33,737 bases of DNA from Bacillota bacterium (GCA_030535235.1 JAUNCL010000026.1:1-33737), one strand, 5' to 3'; numbered from the stretch's first letter, positions 17,100-24,812 are shown. A program made the numbers and translations. Notes: generated by a model from the sequence alone, not told the origin.

Positions 17100-17135
17100 G
17101 AAGACCCTGTCCTCAGCCATGGGGACAGGGTCTTC
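17100..17135 (+). terminator. Terminator-like hairpin after symporter 2
   Basis: A perfect 13-base stem (17100-17112 with 17123-17135) and a 10-base loop. The T-tract after it is poor (TGTGCTTCT), so termination may be incomplete. Confidence 0.7.
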
Positions 17136-17332
17136 TGTGCTTCTGGGGCGGGAAAGCAGCGAAATCCTACACGTGGGAATAATTGGATCGCACAGGCGGG
17201 AAGATTTCTAAAATATGGAAAATATAGTTTTGTATGAGGGATATATCCGTAAAAAATGCCCCAATTTTGAATAAATTGTAAACACAGGATGCATTAAACC
17301 TCTAAAGATTTGCTAAAAGCTGGTTTCCACCA
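17136..17332 (+). other. Intergenic stretch before symporter 3
   Basis: No gene seen. It is AT-rich compared with its flanks; the promoter follows at 17333. A small hairpin GCAGCC-AA-GGCTGC lies in the leader after that promoter (about 17378-17391). Confidence 0.5.
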
Positions 17333-17361
17333 TTGCTATTTCAGGTCGATTATGGTATTGT
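17333..17361 (+). promoter_or_regulatory. Promoter of symporter 3
   Basis: TTGCTA (17333-17338), 17 bases, TATTGT (17356-17361). The leader is about 65 bases and ends with an AAAAAAGGAG ribosome binding site. Confidence 0.7.
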
Positions 17362-17433
17362 TAAGTCAGTAGTTCAAGCAGCCAAGGCTGCGAAACTCAA
17401 GAGAGCAAAATTTAGAAAAAAGGAGAGATATGC

Positions 17434-18849
17434 ATGGAATTAATCGCTAGTATTAATGGTGCCATCAATGGTGTCGTGTGGGGTCCTCCCATGCTGATCC
17501 TGCTGGTGGGCGCAGGCATCCTGCTGACCATCCGTACCACCGGCGTCCAATTCCGCAAGTTCGGCTATGCGCTGAAAAACACCATCGGTAAGATCTTCAA
17601 GAAGACCGACGCCGGTGAGGGCGAAGTCACCCCCTTCCAGGCCGTGACCACCGCTCTGGCCGCTACCGTCGGTACCGGTAACATCGCCGGTATCACCGCC
17701 GCAGTTACCCTGGGCGGCCCCGGCTCCATCTTCTGGCTGTGGGTCACCGCTCTGATCGGTATGTGTACCAAGTACTCCGAGGTTCTGCTGGCCGTCAAGT
17801 TCCGTGAGAGAAACGAGCTGGGCGACTGGGTCGGCGGCCCCATGTACTACATCAAGAACGGCCTGGGCAAGAACTGGAAGTGGCTGGGCGCCATCTTCTG
17901 CATCTTCGGCGCTCTGGCAGCCTTCGGCATCGGCAACGCCGTGCAGGTGGGCAACATCACCTCCTCCATCAACACCGTGATCACCGCATTCAACCCCGAC
18001 TTTGCTGGTCAGTCCACCGTGAACTTGGTTCTGGGCATCATCCTGGCAATCCTGGCCGCCATCGTCCTGCTGGGCGGCATCAAGCGTCTGGGCTCTGTTA
18101 CTGAGAAGCTGATCCCCATCATGGCTGTTGTCTACATCGTGGCCTGCCTGGTCGTCTGCTTCGCAAACATCGCCTACTGGCCCGCGATCTTCCGCGACAT
18201 CTTCGCCGGCGCATTCTCCCCCTCCGGTGTTACCGGCGGTGCAGTGGGCTCCATGATGCTGGTCATCACCTGGGGCGTCAAGCGCGGCGTCTTCTCCAAC
18301 GAGGCCGGCCTGGGCTCCGCCCCCATGGCACACGCTGCTACCTCTGAGAAGGATCCTGTCCGTCAGGGTCTGTACGGTATCTTTGAAGTCTTTATGGACA
18401 CTATCGTCATCTGCACTCTGTCCGGCCTGACCGTCCTGTGCGGCTTCTATGCCGGCGGCCTGGATGGCATGATGGAGTACGGCGTCCAGGGCAACACCTC
18501 CCTGAACGCAGCAGCTCTGGGCACTGTTTTCGGTGCAAAGGGCGGCGCCATCATCATCGCACTGTGCCTGGCACTGTTCGCTTTCTCCACCGTTCTGTCT
18601 TGGGGTATGTACGGCACCCGCTGCTGCGAGTTCCTGTTGGGCACCAAGGCCATCAAGCCCTATCAGGTCATCTTCATCATCATCATCGTTGTGGGTGCTA
18701 CCATGGAGCTGAGCCTGGCTTGGGACATCGCCGACACCCTGAACGGTCTGATGGCTATCCCCAACCTGATCGCCCTGGTGGGCCTGTCCGGTGTGGTGGT
18801 CAAGGAGACCAAGGATTACTTCAACAACCGCGCAAAGAATTACGACTGA
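17434..18849 (+). CDS. AGCS family sodium/alanine (glycine) symporter, copy 3
   Basis: A 471-residue membrane symporter with GTGNIAGITAAVTLGGPG, the form most common in characterised AGCS proteins, plus FWLWVTALIGMCTKYSEVLLAVKFRE and GVFSNEAGLGSAPMAHAAT. It has a short insertion with GGLDGMMEYG (about 345-355) compared with copies 1 and 2. Its codon use differs from its two neighbours: many GCT, GTT, GGT and CGT codons, as in the aminotransferase at 5929. This suggests that copy 3 is the strongly expressed, main transporter and the others are conditional. AAGGAG lies nine bases before the ATG. Confidence 0.94.
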   Translation: MELIASINGAINGVVWGPPMLILLVGAGILLTIRTTGVQFRKFGYALKNTIGKIFKKTDAGEGEVTPFQAVTTALAATVGTGNIAGITAAVTLGGPGSIFWLWVTALIGMCTKYSEVLLAVKFRERNELGDWVGGPMYYIKNGLGKNWKWLGAIFCIFGALAAFGIGNAVQVGNITSSINTVITAFNPDFAGQSTVNLVLGIILAILAAIVLLGGIKRLGSVTEKLIPIMAVVYIVACLVVCFANIAYWPAIFRDIFAGAFSPSGVTGGAVGSMMLVITWGVKRGVFSNEAGLGSAPMAHAATSEKDPVRQGLYGIFEVFMDTIVICTLSGLTVLCGFYAGGLDGMMEYGVQGNTSLNAAALGTVFGAKGGAIIIALCLALFAFSTVLSWGMYGTRCCEFLLGTKAIKPYQVIFIIIIVVGATMELSLAWDIADTLNGLMAIPNLIALVGLSGVVVKETKDYFNNRAKNYD

Positions 18850-18872
18850 TCGGCTGTAGAGGCATCCAATTC

Positions 18873-18920
18873 GTTCATACAAAAAGCCGCTGCGAAAGCA
18901 GCGGCTTTTTTTGTATGAAC
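18873..18920. terminator. Long bidirectional terminator between symporter 3 and ybaK
   Basis: GCCGCTGC-GAAA-GCAGCGGC core with an A5/T7 continuation and a further GTTCATAC/GTATGAAC arm, giving a stem of about 20 pairs. It serves two convergent genes. Confidence 0.92.
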
Positions 18921-18933
18921 GTGGTGAGAGGAA

Positions 18934-19416
18934 TCATGCCTCTTCCTGCCAGCCCTTGCAGAAGTCACCCCAGCCCTGGCAGCTGCAGGCGTACTGCTCC
19001 AGCTGGGCGCAGGTGAGCTCAATGGCGCTGTTGGCGCTGCCGGCGGCGGGGAAGACGGTGTCGAACCGCTGGAGAGAGACGTCCAGATAGACATCGACGC
19101 CCTCCTTGATGCCGAAGGGGCAGACCCCGCCGATGGCGTGGCCCACCAGCTCCACCACCTCGTCGGGGGTGAGCATCTTGGCCTTGGTGTGGAAGAAGGC
19201 CTTGAACTTGCCGTTGTCCACCTTGGCGTCCCCGGCGGCGATGATGAGGATAGCCTTTCCATCCACCTTGAAGGAGAGGGACTTGGCGATGCGGGCGGGG
19301 ATGACGCCGACGGCCTGGGCGGCCAGCTCTACGGTGGCGCTGGAGGTCTCGAACTCCAGGACCTTGTCTTCCATTCCGAAGGGGGCAAAATATGCGCGAA
19401 CAGCTGCGATGGACAT
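18934..19416 (-). CDS. YbaK/ProX-type aminoacyl-tRNA deacylase
   Basis: A cytosolic editing protein of 160 residues that removes wrong amino acids (typically Cys or Ala from tRNA-Pro) or a related family member. The family lysine sits in KSLSFKV (about 45-51), and GGVCPFG and the GSANSAIEL stretch near the C-terminus match the substrate-pocket motifs. The last 25 residues carry three cysteines (CAQLEQYACSCQGWGDFCKG), more than usual. It is divergent from gluQ, also a tRNA-quality gene, and the two promoters overlap. Confidence 0.88.
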   Translation of the reverse strand: MSIAAVRAYFAPFGMEDKVLEFETSSATVELAAQAVGVIPARIAKSLSFKVDGKAILIIAAGDAKVDNGKFKAFFHTKAKMLTPDEVVELVGHAIGGVCPFGIKEGVDVYLDVSLQRFDTVFPAAGSANSAIELTCAQLEQYACSCQGWGDFCKGWQEEA

Positions 19417-19467
19417 GGGGGATTCCTTCTTTCTCTGTCATGATGTGGTATCGGAGGATACGACGTC

Positions 19468-19519
19468 ATTTTACTACGGGCCGGATGGGTTGGCAAGGGC
19501 TGTCTGCCTGTGTTACAAT
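19468..19519. promoter_or_regulatory. Overlapping divergent promoters of ybaK and gluQ sharing one -35 palindrome
   Basis: Minus strand: TTGCCA (19491-19496), 17 bases, TAAAAT (19468-19473). Plus strand: TTGGCA (19490-19495), 18 bases, TACAAT (19514-19519). The two -35 boxes share the palindromic TTGGCAA, so polymerase can probably occupy only one direction at a time. Confidence 0.7.
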
Positions 19520-19549
19520 GAACAAACCGAGAAAAAGGAGGGGAGACCG

Positions 19550-20497
19550 ATGGATCAAACCAAACCCATCCGGGGGCGCTTTGCTCCCAGCCCCAGCGGG
19601 CGGATGCACCTGGGGAACCTCTTTGCGGCCCTGCTGGCCTGGCTGGATGTCCGCAGCCTGGGGGGCGAAATGCTCCTGCGGATGGAGGACCTGGACCCGG
19701 ACCGATGCAAACCCGACTATGCCCTCCAGCTGGCTGACGACCTGCGCTGGCTGGGGCTGGACTGGGACCTGGGCTGGCAGGAAGCCGGGGACGCCTACTG
19801 CCAGAGCCGCCGCACGGAATGGTACGCCGAGGCCTTTCGGAAGCTGGCCGCCGAGGGGTTAATTTACCCCTGCTATTGCAGCCGGAAGGAGCTGCTGGCG
19901 GCCTCGGCGCCCCACGCCGCTGACGGGGCCCGGGTGTATTCCGGCCGGTGCCGCCAGCTCTCTGCCGGGGAAAAAGCCGCCCTGGAACAGAGCGGCCGAA
20001 AACCGGCCTGGCGGATCGCCGTGCCGGAGGAGGAAATTCGCTTTGTGGACGGGAATTTCGGCCCCCAATCGGAGAACTTGCGACGGGACTGCGGGGACTT
20101 CATCCTCCGCCGGTCCGATGGGGTGTATGCCTACCAGTTGGCAGTCACCGCCGACGACGGGGCCATGGGGGTGAACCGGGTGGTCCGGGGCTGGGACCTG
20201 CTCTCCTCCACCTCCCGGCAAATCTGGCTCATGGAAAAGCTGGGGTATGAGCCCCCCGCCTATTGTCACCTCCCTCTGCTGTGCAGCCCCGACGGACGCC
20301 GGCTGTCCAAACGGGACCGGGATCTGGACATGGGGATCCTGCGCCGGCAGACCACCCCGGAGCAGCTCACGGGATTTCTGGCCTATACGGCGGGGCTCAT
20401 CGACCGGCCCGAGGCGGTGAAGCCCTATGACCTGGTGAAGGAGTTCTCCTGGGACAAAGTGGGCCGGGCTGACCGGGTAGTGAAAGAGATTTACTAA
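19550..20497 (+). CDS. gluQ: Glutamyl-Q tRNA(Asp) synthetase
   Basis: Attaches glutamate to the queuosine base in the anticodon of tRNA-Asp; it is a shortened glutamyl-tRNA synthetase without the anticodon-binding domain. It has 315 residues, the right length. The class I motif is HLGN (20-23), and the KMSKS counterpart is in RRLSKRDRD. The zinc site C108-x-C110...Y130...C134 matches the pattern of the E. coli enzyme. The true start is the ATG at 19550 after AAGGAGGGG; the frame stays open upstream as far as 19106, over ybaK on the other strand. The stop overlaps the sigF stop on the other strand. Confidence 0.92.
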   Translation: MDQTKPIRGRFAPSPSGRMHLGNLFAALLAWLDVRSLGGEMLLRMEDLDPDRCKPDYALQLADDLRWLGLDWDLGWQEAGDAYCQSRRTEWYAEAFRKLAAEGLIYPCYCSRKELLAASAPHAADGARVYSGRCRQLSAGEKAALEQSGRKPAWRIAVPEEEIRFVDGNFGPQSENLRRDCGDFILRRSDGVYAYQLAVTADDGAMGVNRVVRGWDLLSSTSRQIWLMEKLGYEPPAYCHLPLLCSPDGRRLSKRDRDLDMGILRRQTTPEQLTGFLAYTAGLIDRPEAVKPYDLVKEFSWDKVGRADRVVKEIY

Positions 20498-21204
20498 GTC
20501 AGCTCCCAGCGGAGGAACTGGATGGCCTTTTTCTCCAGCCGGGAGACCTGGACCTGACTGATGCCGAGAATTTTGGCCGTCTTGTCCTGGGTGAGGCCCT
20601 TGTAGTACCGCAGGAGAATGAGCTTTCTCTCCCGCTCCGGCAGGTGTTCGATGGCGGTGCGGAGGGCCACCCGCTCCACCAGCCCCTCCTCGGGGGACTC
20701 GCTGCCCAAAATGCCCTCCAATTTCAAGCCGCTCTCCCCGGACTCGGCCTGGAGGGAGGCCACCGAGGCGGCGGCCAGGTCTGCGGCGGCGATGTCCTCG
20801 GGGGTGAGCCCCGTGGCCTCGGCCAGCTCCGACAGGACGGGCTCCCGGCCCAACTGCTCGGTGAGCTGGTTGCGGGCCCGGTAGATGACCAGGGCCTGCT
20901 CCTTCATGCCCCGGCCCACCTTGACCATGCCGTCGTCCCGGAGGAAGCGGCGGATCTCCCCGGCGATCTTGGGGACGGCGTAGGTGGAGAACTGGGTGCC
21001 GTAGCCCGTGTCGAAGCCCTGAACGGCTTTCAGAAACCCCAGGCAGCCCAGCTGGTACAGGTCCTCGCTGTCCACTCCCCGGCGGGCGTAGCGGCGCACG
21101 ACGCTCCAGATGAGACCGGCGTTCTCCTCCACCAGTTGGCCGCAGGCCTCCTTGTCTCCCGCCTGGGCGGCCTGGATCAGGTCGGCCAGGCCGGCACCGA
21201 TCAA
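20494..21204 (-). CDS. sigF: Forespore sigma factor SigF
   Basis: The first compartment-specific sigma factor of sporulation. It has 236 residues with regions 2 (EDLYQLGCLGFLKAVQGFD), 3 and 4 (LTQDKTAKILGISQVQVSRLEKKA helix-turn-helix). It is the last gene of spoIIAA-spoIIAB-sigF and overlaps spoIIAB by four bases, giving translational coupling. Its TAG stop overlaps the TAA of convergent gluQ, with no terminator between, so transcripts from the two genes must run into each other. Activity is held by SpoIIAB until SpoIIAA is dephosphorylated. Confidence 0.96.
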   Translation of the reverse strand: MIGAGLADLIQAAQAGDKEACGQLVEENAGLIWSVVRRYARRGVDSEDLYQLGCLGFLKAVQGFDTGYGTQFSTYAVPKIAGEIRRFLRDDGMVKVGRGMKEQALVIYRARNQLTEQLGREPVLSELAEATGLTPEDIAAADLAAASVASLQAESGESGLKLEGILGSESPEEGLVERVALRTAIEHLPERERKLILLRYYKGLTQDKTAKILGISQVQVSRLEKKAIQFLRWELT

Positions 21205-21653
21205 ACCGTCCCTCCCGCCCGCAGCGCGAACCGCCGGCGCATGGTGACGGTGGTCCCCTTGCCGGGGGTGGACTTGACCTTGACGGAATCCATAAAGCTC
21301 TCCATGATGGTGAAGCCCATGCCCGAGCGCTCCTCGTTGCCGGTGGTAAAGAGGGGGGTCCGGGCTTTTTCCACGTCGGGGATGCCCACGCCCCAGTCCC
21401 GGACCAGAATTTCCAGCTCGTTGCCGGGGTAGAGGCGGAGCTTCAGCTCCACCTTCCCCAGGCTGTCGGGGTAAGCGTGGACGATGGCGTTGGTCACGGC
21501 CTCGCTGACGGCGGTTTTCACGTCCCCCAGCTCGTCCAGGGTGGGGTCCAGCTGGGCGGCGAAGGCGGCGGCGGCCGACCGGGCGAAGGACTCATTGGCC
21601 GACCGGGAGGGGAAGACCAGGGAGACCTGGTTGGTGTATTTAATGGTGCGCAT
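21201..21653 (-). CDS. spoIIAB: Anti-sigma F factor / SpoIIAA kinase
   Basis: A GHKL-fold ATPase that binds SigF and phosphorylates SpoIIAA. It has 150 residues, with the N box EAVTNAIVHAY, the G1 box DWGVGIPD and the G2 box SGMGFTIMESFMD. The ribosome binding site AAAGGAG lies in the 16-base gap after spoIIAA. It overlaps sigF by ATGA. Confidence 0.96.
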   Translation of the reverse strand: MRTIKYTNQVSLVFPSRSANESFARSAAAAFAAQLDPTLDELGDVKTAVSEAVTNAIVHAYPDSLGKVELKLRLYPGNELEILVRDWGVGIPDVEKARTPLFTTGNEERSGMGFTIMESFMDSVKVKSTPGKGTTVTMRRRFALRAGGTV

Positions 21654-21669
21654 CTATGTACATCTCCTT

Positions 21670-21975
21670 TCACTTGAGCGGAATGAGCCGCTGGATGCCG
21701 GCGGCCCCCAGGACCCGGGCGGGCTGGTCGGGCAGGCCGGTGACCTGGATGGTGCCCTCCAGCTCCTCCATCCGCTGCCACAGGCGCAGGAGGACGGCGA
21801 TGCCGGAGGAGTCCATGAAGGTGATGCCGGAGCAGTCCACGGTGAGCTGCCGGGGGAGGACCTCGTCGATCTCCCGGTCCAGGTCCTGGAGGAGTCCCTT
21901 GACCCGGTGGTGGTCGATGTCCCCGGAGAGGGAGACGGTGAGCATACGGTTGTGGGTGGTGTAGGCGACAGCCAT
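21670..21975 (-). CDS. spoIIAA: Anti-sigma F factor antagonist
   Basis: A STAS-domain protein that releases SigF from SpoIIAB. The start MAVAYTTHN at 21975 follows GAAAGGGG; the frame opens further upstream but runs into a terminator hairpin. The protein then has 101 residues, somewhat shorter than the Bacillus form. The phosphorylated serine is in DSSG (56 or 57). Confidence 0.94.
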   Translation of the reverse strand: MAVAYTTHNRMLTVSLSGDIDHHRVKGLLQDLDREIDEVLPRQLTVDCSGITFMDSSGIAVLLRLWQRMEELEGTIQVTGLPDQPARVLGAAGIQRLIPLK

Positions 21976-22005
21976 AAAGAAAACCCCTTTCATCGGGTAA
22001 TAGAC

Positions 22006-22043
22006 AAAAAAACGGCGTGTACCGGACAAGCTGGTACACACCG
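22006..22043 (-). terminator. Terminator of the SLH gene, overlapping the probable spoIIA start point
   Basis: On the minus strand, 22043-22033 pairs with 22023-22013 (11 pairs, one G-T), 9-base loop, then seven T's (22012-22006). It lies about 100 bases past the SLH stop and only about 30 bases before spoIIAA. Confidence 0.85.
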
Positions 22044-22078
22044 ATTATACGATTTTGCGCTGGAAATTTCTGTCATAC
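22044..22078 (-). promoter_or_regulatory. Candidate spoIIA promoter, partly SigH-like
   Basis: Minus-strand TATAAT (22044-22049), directly touching the terminator hairpin, with an ACAGAAATT element at about the -35 position that partly matches the SigH pattern. The predicted start (about 22037) lies inside the first arm of the hairpin. Confidence 0.45.
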
Positions 22079-22141
22079 TGTGCGGGGGACGGAAAAAAGA
22101 GGGAACAGACCGGACCCTACCGTTTGGAAACGGCTGTTTTT

Positions 22142-22891
22142 TTACTGGGCGGTCGGCGGTGCGTCCACGCCGAACTTATCCCGGATGAGGGTGAGCTTGG
22201 TCTGGGGATCGCCAACGACCTTGTCCTTGCGGGAGACCTTGGTGGCGGTCTGGCCGTCGTCGGTGGTGACGGTCTCGGTGACATATTCCACTTCGGTGGC
22301 GTTCAGAGCGTTCCAGATCATCTGGGCGGCGCTGTCCCGGGTCAGGGGCTGGGCGGGGTCCTGGTCCAACCCTTCATACAGCCCGGCCTGACCGGCGGCG
22401 GTGTTTACGGACAGGGCCCAGAGGGGACCGGTGAAGCCCTCCTTGTCGGCGGCGTAGCCCAGGGCGCCCAGGAGCATCTTGGCGGCCTGGGTCCCGGTGA
22501 CTTGGCCGCTGGGGTCGAAGCGGTCGGCGCTGACACCGGCCACGATGCCCTGGACCCGGCAGGCCTCGATGAAAGGCTCCGCCCAGGCGGCGGAAGTGCC
22601 CCGCACGTCGGTGAAGGTGGGCTTGTCCGGGGCGGTGAGGGCTGCATCCTTGCCACCGCTCAGCATCATGCAGATCATCTTGGCCATCTCCGCCCGGGTG
22701 ATGGCACCCTCGGGACGATAGGTTCCGTCAGGATAGCCGTTGATGATCTTCAGGGAGACGCAGGCATCCACGGCCTCGGTGTTCTGGATGGATTCCTGGT
22801 CGGAGAAAGCTGCTCCCGCCCCCACCACCATGACGCTCATGGCCATGGCCAGGCAGAGCGCCAGACTCAGAATTTTCTTCCAATGTTTCAT
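22142..22891 (-). CDS. Secreted S-layer homology (SLH) domain protein
   Basis: A surface protein of 249 residues with a signal peptide (about 1-28, ending AGA) and two to three SLH modules: NGYPDGTYRPEGAITRAEMAK (split here across about 50-70) is the clearest, followed by weaker copies near 90-135 (FTDVRGTSAAWAEPFIEA) and 140-215 (PLTRDSAAQMIWNAL). SLH modules bind secondary cell-wall polymers. There is no large extra domain; the C-terminal 45 residues have no recognised motif. Its upstream region is homologous to that of the ECF sigma gene at 24285-24812, which suggests that this is a target of that sigma factor. Confidence 0.88.
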   Translation of the reverse strand: MKHWKKILSLALCLAMAMSVMVVGAGAAFSDQESIQNTEAVDACVSLKIINGYPDGTYRPEGAITRAEMAKMICMMLSGGKDAALTAPDKPTFTDVRGTSAAWAEPFIEACRVQGIVAGVSADRFDPSGQVTGTQAAKMLLGALGYAADKEGFTGPLWALSVNTAAGQAGLYEGLDQDPAQPLTRDSAAQMIWNALNATEVEYVTETVTTDDGQTATKVSRKDKVVGDPQTKLTLIRDKFGVDAPPTAQ

Positions 22892-22933
22892 GTTAGTTCC
22901 TCCTAATTCAATAGATATGGGTGAAGAGAGAAA

Positions 22934-22992
22934 AACCCTTTCACTTTATTAACGATGCAGAAGGTCGTTTTGTGACAGTATTTTTGAAAAAA
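22934..22992 (-). promoter_or_regulatory. SLH upstream region shared with the ECF sigma operon
   Basis: These 59 bases align without gaps to 24873-24931 at 43 positions. The best block, nearest the gene, is AACCCTTTCAC (plus strand, 22934-22944), identical in both. It lies 42 bases before the SLH start. Confidence 0.65.
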
Positions 22993-23063
22993 TTCAAAAA
23001 AGATTCAATTTTGTTTGATTTCCATAAAAATATGCTTTGTAAAATGGATGGAACGCACAAATG

Positions 23064-23095
23064 CCCCCGCCTTCTTCTTCGGAAGAAGGCGGGGG
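23064..23095 (-). terminator. Terminator of the ECF/anti-sigma/secreted protein operon
   Basis: A perfect 14-base stem (23064-23077 with 23082-23095) and a TTCG/CGAA loop. The T-tract on the minus strand is weak (CATTTG). It separates the operon from the SLH gene. Confidence 0.75.
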
Positions 23096-23127
23096 TGTTT
23101 GCATAGTGGGGCCGAATCTCAACCTAG

Positions 23128-23580
23128 TCAACTGGTTGTTAAATCGAGCTGATTTGCTCTCAACTGGCCCTTGACTACGCCGCCGTCAGCAGCAGTGATC
23201 CTAATGACGAAGGTGGTGTTACCAGGATTGCTGAGTACCTGGGATTTCTGCCCGCCAGCGGCTACGGTGAAGGGAGCCTGGGTATAGGCCAGACCAAGGA
23301 TGGTCTTTTTATAGAGTTGCACTGTGCATTTGGAGGAACCGTCGTTCTGGAACCAGTAGCGCAGGGAGTTGCCATTTCCGGACACGCAAGAGAAGGGCTG
23401 GGTCTCGAAAACGGCGCTGGAGGAAACGTTGTCGTTCACATACACAAGACCCAGCGGTTCAATAACCGGGGGCAGGGCGAAAGAATCAGACGCCGGTTCC
23501 GGGGTAATTGCGGCGCACGCCATGGAGCTTGCGCTCAGTACCATGAGCAGGGAAAGAAGTATACAAAACACTTTTTTCAT
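23128..23580 (-). CDS. Secreted protein with the same domain as the neighbouring anti-sigma sensor
   Basis: A 150-residue exported protein of unknown function. A signal peptide covers about 1-24; there is no clear lipobox. Residues 58-145 align with the extracellular ends of the two membrane proteins at 23666-24298 and 25776-26426. Shared features are FxCVxxNGxxLRYxxQN, two cysteines exactly 20 residues apart (65 and 85), and NPGNxTFxxRI near the end. It lies 85 bases downstream of the membrane protein gene, likely in one operon. It could be an effector, a ligand, or a soluble competitor for whatever the sensor domain binds. I know of no named family. Confidence 0.75.
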   Translation of the reverse strand: MKKVFCILLSLLMVLSASSMACAAITPEPASDSFALPPVIEPLGLVYVNDNVSSSAVFETQPFSCVSGNGNSLRYWFQNDGSSKCTVQLYKKTILGLAYTQAPFTVAAGGQKSQVLSNPGNTTFVIRITAADGGVVKGQLRANQLDLTTS

Positions 23581-23665
23581 GAGAGTCTCCTTTCTTTGGT
23601 GTCAGATGTAAATAGGATAGAAGTAAGAAAATGAGGTCGAAACCCCTCCTTCCTTTCTGAAAAAA

Positions 23666-24298
23666 TCAATTATATTGGTCCGCGCGCAGGGTGCCGTTGA
23701 TATAGGCCCCGTAGCCGTCCACGCAGGTGACCCGGAGATAAAACGTGTCGTTTCCCGGATTTTCATAGATTCCAACGGCATCGTCTCCCGGTTCAATGGT
23801 AATGGAATCCCCTACTGCTTCACCTCCAAAGAACCCGATGCGATAGAGCTGCAAGGTGCAGGTGCTGGTTCCATTGTTCTGATACCAGTATCGGAGGGTA
23901 CTGCCGTTCTCTGCGACGCAAGCAAACTTTTCGCTGGTGTAGACACATCCATGGGGACCATCTAACTGGATTGATACCTCCAATCCTGTTGCTGTGGGGG
24001 CGGGGGAAGAATCAAACCACCCGGACACAGTGGCCCAGACTTGCGGCCCAGCAAATATGCCGGCGCCAAAGGACAGGGATACCACAAACAAAAAGCAAGC
24101 TGCCCAGCGGAGGATGGTCTTCCAAACCGGCCGCAGGGTGCGTTTAGAGAATCCGATGGGGTCCCGGAGAAACTTCTCCTCCCAGGCCTGATACCTGACA
24201 GAGAACCCCGGCGCATCTGGGGCGTGGGCCAGAGCCTGACGAAAGTCTTCCTCCGCTGCGTCCAAGAGGGCCTGTCGAATGGGGTCATTTGGGTTCAT
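23666..24298 (-). CDS. Single-pass membrane protein, probable anti-sigma factor with an extracellular sensor domain
   Basis: 210 residues. The cytosolic part (1-60) contains the stretch RYQAWEEKFLRDPIGFSKR, shared in form with the paralogue at 25776. One membrane segment follows (about 62-84), then an extracellular domain (about 118-210) with Cys127 and Cys147, 20 residues apart and possibly a disulphide. It has no zinc-binding HxxxCxxC anti-sigma motif. The gene overlaps the sigma gene by 14 bases and has its own AAGGAGGG ribosome binding site. Position and topology argue for an anti-sigma factor; direct sequence evidence for that role is lacking. Confidence 0.7.
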   Translation of the reverse strand: MNPNDPIRQALLDAAEEDFRQALAHAPDAPGFSVRYQAWEEKFLRDPIGFSKRTLRPVWKTILRWAACFLFVVSLSFGAGIFAGPQVWATVSGWFDSSPAPTATGLEVSIQLDGPHGCVYTSEKFACVAENGSTLRYWYQNNGTSTCTLQLYRIGFFGGEAVGDSITIEPGDDAVGIYENPGNDTFYLRVTCVDGYGAYINGTLRADQYN

Positions 24299-24812
24299 TC
24301 CAATATCCCTCCTTGATCAGTTGTTCTTGCAACAGCTTCCGTCCCCGGCTGATGCGGCTGCTCACCGTGGTGACGGGCAGATGCAGTTCCCGGGCGATGG
24401 CCTTGTCGGGCCACTCCAGGACAAATTTCAGCTCCAGAATGGTGCGGTACTGCTCTGGCATGGCCCGGATCAGGTCTACGATCCCCCGATGGTCCCCGGG
24501 GTCCGGGGCGGCCAGGTCCCAGTCCTCGGCCAGGTGGGTGGCGCGGGATTCCTTCCGCAGCATGGTCAGACAGACCCGTTTCAACACGATCACCATCCAG
24601 GCTTTGCGGTTTTGGGGCTCCACCGCGAAGAAGTCCCCAGCATTTTTGACGCACTTCATCCACCCCTCCTGGACTGCCTCCTCCGCCAGATGAGGATTTT
24701 GGAGGATAGACAGGGCGTAGCGGTAAAAATCGGTTTTGTACTTGTGATAGAACCGGGTGAAGAAGGCCTTCTCCTCCTCGGTCTCCAGCGCGGCCAGCAG
24801 AATGGGGAGCAT
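24285..24812 (-). CDS. ECF-type RNA polymerase sigma factor, copy 1
   Basis: A 175-residue sigma factor with region 2 (about 20-85: RYALSILQNPHLAEEAVQEGWMK) and region 4 (about 115-170: MPEQYRTILELKFVLEWPDKA, then the helix-turn-helix TTVSSRISRGRKLL). The start follows GGAGG. It is clearly paralogous to the sigma factor at 26423-26941, down to the C-terminal LLQEQLIKEGY. The 59-bp upstream block shared with the SLH gene suggests autoregulation. Confidence 0.9.
   Translation of the reverse strand: MLPILLAALETEEEKAFFTRFYHKYKTDFYRYALSILQNPHLAEEAVQEGWMKCVKNAGDFFAVEPQNRKAWMVIVLKRVCLTMLRKESRATHLAEDWDLAAPDPGDHRGIVDLIRAMPEQYRTILELKFVLEWPDKAIARELHLPVTTVSSRISRGRKLLQEQLIKEGYWNEPK

Noticed and set aside
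22090-22145. Small hairpin CCGTTT/AAACGG with T-run on the plus strand after the SLH gene
   Set aside because: It points away from the SLH transcript and no plus-strand gene precedes it; the 2-base loop is also unlikely.
22921-23106. 61-codon frame upstream of the SLH gene
   Set aside because: It lies over the shared promoter block and a terminator, with no ribosome binding site.
23580-23640. Separate promoter before the secreted domain protein
   Set aside because: I saw no convincing -35/-10 pair in the 85-base gap, and no terminator; one operon is simpler.
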